In this document: in pieces, positions 61,740-64,000 of the stretch
Layout of the letters: each line of letters begins with the position of its first letter
Position numbering within the stretch: the first letter of the stretch is position 1
Source of the DNA: Gammaproteobacteria bacterium
Lineage (GTDB): Bacteria; Pseudomonadota; Gammaproteobacteria; Steroidobacterales; JABDKV01
Length of the DNA: 64,000 nt
Assembly: GCA_029862165.1 (NCBI GenBank)
Contig: JAOTXU010000004.1
Span: 107,288-171,287 of the forward strand
Direction of reading: 5' to 3'
Position numbers and translations under genes: made by a program
Notes under the pieces: model-generated
Databases searched by the model: none
What the model was told of the DNA's origin: nothing
Seen by the model: only the letters and a program-made list of their open reading frames with translations

Positions 61740-63776
61740 ATGGCCAGCGACACGAAACATGCGGTTTCGCTACTCGGTGATCTGAGGCGTCGCCATGTGT
61801 TCCGAGTTATCGCGTTGTACATCGTTGGCGCCTGGTTGTTGCTGCAAATAGCCGATGTCGTTTTCCCCGGTCTTGGTATTCCCGAAACGGCCATTCGCTA
61901 TGTGATAATTGGCGCAATCGTCGGTTTTCCGATCGCACTTGTATTTGGGTGGATGTACGAGATCACACCACAAGGCATCGTGCGCACGGCACCACTTTCT
62001 GAAACCGACCAGGGCCCCGACCTCTCACTCCGCAACGCAGACTACGTCATTCTCGGCGCACTCAGCCTGGTTGCTGCCAGCGTAACTTACGGGCTCATCG
62101 TCAAGCTGGGCGATGTTGCAGAGATCGAACCGGCCAGCGTTGAACGCATGGCCTTTCCGTTGCCAGACAAGCCGTCGATCGCCGTGCTGCCATTCGACAA
62201 TATGAGCGGTGATCCAGAACAGGAATACTTTGTCGACGGCATGACCGAAGACCTGATCACCGACCTTTCCAAGATCTCTGGTTTGTTTGTCATCGCACGC
62301 AATTCAGTGTTTACGTACAAGAATCAGCCGGTACTGGTATCGGATGTTGCAGAACAGCTTGGTGTTCGCTACGTGCTCGAGGGCAGCGTGCGCCGCGCCG
62401 GCGACACCGTGCGGATCAACGCACAATTGATCGATGCGTTGACGGGTGGGCACGTGTGGGCCGAACGTTACGATGACGTCACCGACGATGTCTTTGCGTT
62501 GCAGGATCGTGTCATCAAGAAAATCGTTTCGGCACTCAAACTAAGCCTTACACTGTCCGAAAAAGTGGTCATTCATGAAACAACCAATCCGGAGGCTCAC
62601 GATGCGTTCCTGCGTGGCTGGGCACACTACCGACGCAATTCGCCAGAAGCTTTTGCCCAGGCAGTCCCCTATTTTGAACGGGCAATTGAACTTGATCCGA
62701 ACTACAGCCTGGCCTATGCGGCGCTTGCGACGCTCTATCGTAAAGTCATGGACAATAACATAAGCACAAGAAATGACGCTTGGGTTGGCTTCCAGCGGCT
62801 CAGCTGGACAGAAGTCGGGGAACGCAGAGCCGAAAACTTCAGACGCGCAATGGAAGATCCAGGAGCGCTCACTTACCAGGCATCTGCGTTCGAATTATCC
62901 GATCGGGGACGCACGAACGAAGCGATCGCCGAAGCCAAACGCGCGATCGAAGCGGAACCAAACAATCCGGTCGGCTACGAGGCACTGGCCACCGCGCTGA
63001 TCCAGGGTGGCCGTTCGGCTGAAGGTGCCGAGGCCATCCAAGCGGCGATGCGGCTGGATCCTCGATATCCGCATGAGTACCTGTTCTGGCTCGGGCTGGC
63101 GCAATTCAACCTGGAACAGTATGAGCAATCAGCGGACACATTGAATCGTGCGACTCAGGGTAATCCAGAAGATGGCCGGTCTTTGATCGTACTTGCCGCG
63201 GCGCTTGGACAGCTCGGCCGTACAAACGAGGCGATGCTTACGATTGATGCACTGAATCGGCTAAGTGTCGAACGTCATCAGATTCAGGAAGGCGTTGATT
63301 CCCTAATGTTTGGCCCCTACACACTTGAAGACGTTGATCTATGGACCTTCAATGTGGCCGATGAACGGGAACGTCTACGTGAAGGCCTGCGTTTGGCGGG
63401 CTTGTCTGCGACAGGCAAAGATACAGAAGTCTCACCCTCGTTTATTCCAGGGGCAACGTCGATCGATGTAATCGAGGCCAGACAGTTGTACGATCGCGGT
63501 GCGCTGTTTATAGACACGCGCCCACACGTTGACTGGAACAGGGGCCATGTCGCTGGCGCAGTTCTGCTCGAGTTGGAAAAAATGTTCACCAAAAAAGCGC
63601 TCAGTGAATTGGTCGACCGGGCCGAAGAGGTCGTGATCTATTGCCACGGATCCCGCTGCCTGCGCTCATCAAAGGGCACGGAAAAAGCGGTCTCATGGGG
63701 CTTTGAGAAAGTCTACTACTTTCGGGACGGATTCCCGGCCTGGAAGGCTGCCCAGCACCCGATTGAAACCGACTAA
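61740..63776 (+). CDS. TolB-like/TPR membrane protein with C-terminal rhodanese domain
   Basis: 678 residues from ATG 61740. Two or three N-terminal membrane helices (H-V-F-R-V-I-A-L-Y-I-V-G-A-W, then R-Y-V-I-I-G-A-I-V and about 100-120). A TolB/FlgO-like segment P-S-I-A-V-L-P-F-D-N-M-S-G-D-P-E-Q-E-Y-F follows, then TPR repeats about 310-500. The rhodanese domain about 580-678 has Y-C-H-G-S-R-C as active loop. The first two parts are often fused to adenylate cyclases; here a rhodanese takes the C-terminus. Catalytic Cys is present. Confidence 0.85.
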   Translation: MASDTKHAVSLLGDLRRRHVFRVIALYIVGAWLLLQIADVVFPGLGIPETAIRYVIIGAIVGFPIALVFGWMYEITPQGIVRTAPLSETDQGPDLSLRNADYVILGALSLVAASVTYGLIVKLGDVAEIEPASVERMAFPLPDKPSIAVLPFDNMSGDPEQEYFVDGMTEDLITDLSKISGLFVIARNSVFTYKNQPVLVSDVAEQLGVRYVLEGSVRRAGDTVRINAQLIDALTGGHVWAERYDDVTDDVFALQDRVIKKIVSALKLSLTLSEKVVIHETTNPEAHDAFLRGWAHYRRNSPEAFAQAVPYFERAIELDPNYSLAYAALATLYRKVMDNNISTRNDAWVGFQRLSWTEVGERRAENFRRAMEDPGALTYQASAFELSDRGRTNEAIAEAKRAIEAEPNNPVGYEALATALIQGGRSAEGAEAIQAAMRLDPRYPHEYLFWLGLAQFNLEQYEQSADTLNRATQGNPEDGRSLIVLAAALGQLGRTNEAMLTIDALNRLSVERHQIQEGVDSLMFGPYTLEDVDLWTFNVADERERLREGLRLAGLSATGKDTEVSPSFIPGATSIDVIEARQLYDRGALFIDTRPHVDWNRGHVAGAVLLELEKMFTKKALSELVDRAEEVVIYCHGSRCLRSSKGTEKAVSWGFEKVYYFRDGFPAWKAAQHPIETD

Positions 63777-63951
63777 TCGAAAGAAAAAGGCCACAATGAA
63801 TTATTGAAATGAGGAATACCCGTAATGATGCGCGGAAATCGGTACGTTCGTTGCAAGAGATTCTGCATGACAAACTAATGTTCTCGTACGACTGCTGCAA
63901 GCCAAAGGTTGCACTGAAGGTTAACTGATTGTGTTCAGGAGTTTTCCAATA

Positions 63952-64000
63952 ATGATGAGTGCGTCAACTGTTGTCGCCCGACTGATTCCAATAAGTGGCG
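63952..64000 (+). CDS. Possible start of a gene running past the window end
   Basis: ATG-ATG followed by 14 open codons to the window edge (M-M-S-A-S-T-V-V-A-R-L-I-P-I-S-G), with AGGAG 10 nt upstream. Too short to identify. The preceding 20 bases nearly match 59937-59956. Confidence 0.35.
   Translation, partial: MMSASTVVARLIPISG

Noticed and set aside
1-64000. tRNA, rRNA, CRISPR arrays, prophage or complete IS elements
   Set aside because: None found by reading both strands; the repeats at 57.3 and 60 kb are too short and lack a transposase or spacer pattern.

Overview
The window reads as a chromosomal segment of a mid-GC gammaproteobacterium, probably an uncultured marine or sediment lineage. 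This is an inference from gene content: a Na+-NQR operon with NqrM, AlaA close to the E. coli protein, proBA, WS/DGAT, DUF1993 and GFA proteins, a VPLPA-type CTERM protein and many signalling cyclases. The order cannot be fixed from sequence alone. No tRNA, rRNA, CRISPR array or complete insertion sequence was seen.

Layout. Positions 1-4.3 kb hold housekeeping and stress genes (VOC, DUF2461, zinc-ribbon protein, an SPFH relic, GST, M29 peptidase). Positions 4.5-10.9 kb carry nqrABCDEF, nqrM and a CBS-domain gene on the + strand. Converging on it, 22.2-10.9 kb on the - strand carries rnfB, a 1661-residue single-chain pyruvate:ferredoxin oxidoreductase, rnfC, rnfD, rnfG, rnfE, rnfA, a small membrane ORF and a plant-type ferredoxin-NADP reductase. 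After a TerB-like gene, 27.4-23.2 kb (- strand) carries a four-subunit 2-oxoacid (probably 2-oxoglutarate):ferredoxin oxidoreductase and an HdrA-like flavo-iron-sulfur protein. Positions 27.8-31.6 kb hold an ECF sigma/anti-sigma unit, a wax ester synthase and a lipase-like hydrolase. Positions 31.7-37.6 kb hold three secreted zinc metalloproteases in tandem. Positions 37.8-48 kb are mixed metabolism, including proBA, alaA and a UbiA prenyltransferase. Positions 48-51.2 kb are a four-gene c-type cytochrome cluster. Positions 51.2-64 kb are accessory and signalling genes: an NDH-2 fused to a cyclic-nucleotide-binding fold, a heme-sensor diguanylate cyclase, a class III adenylate cyclase, and a TolB/TPR/rhodanese protein. 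REP-like and tandem repeats lie between them.

How the genes may work together. The most striking part is 4.5-27.4 kb, which looks like a ferredoxin hub. Pyruvate and 2-oxoglutarate oxidoreductases would reduce ferredoxin. Rnf would exchange electrons between ferredoxin and NADH with ion transport, the FNR would link ferredoxin to NADPH, and Na+-NQR would oxidise NADH with quinone. The PFOR gene is embedded in the rnf operon and carries its own C-terminal ferredoxin-like domain on an Ala-rich linker, so direct electron delivery to RnfB/RnfC is a testable idea. Family assignments rest on motifs read by eye, and coupling is inferred from gene order.
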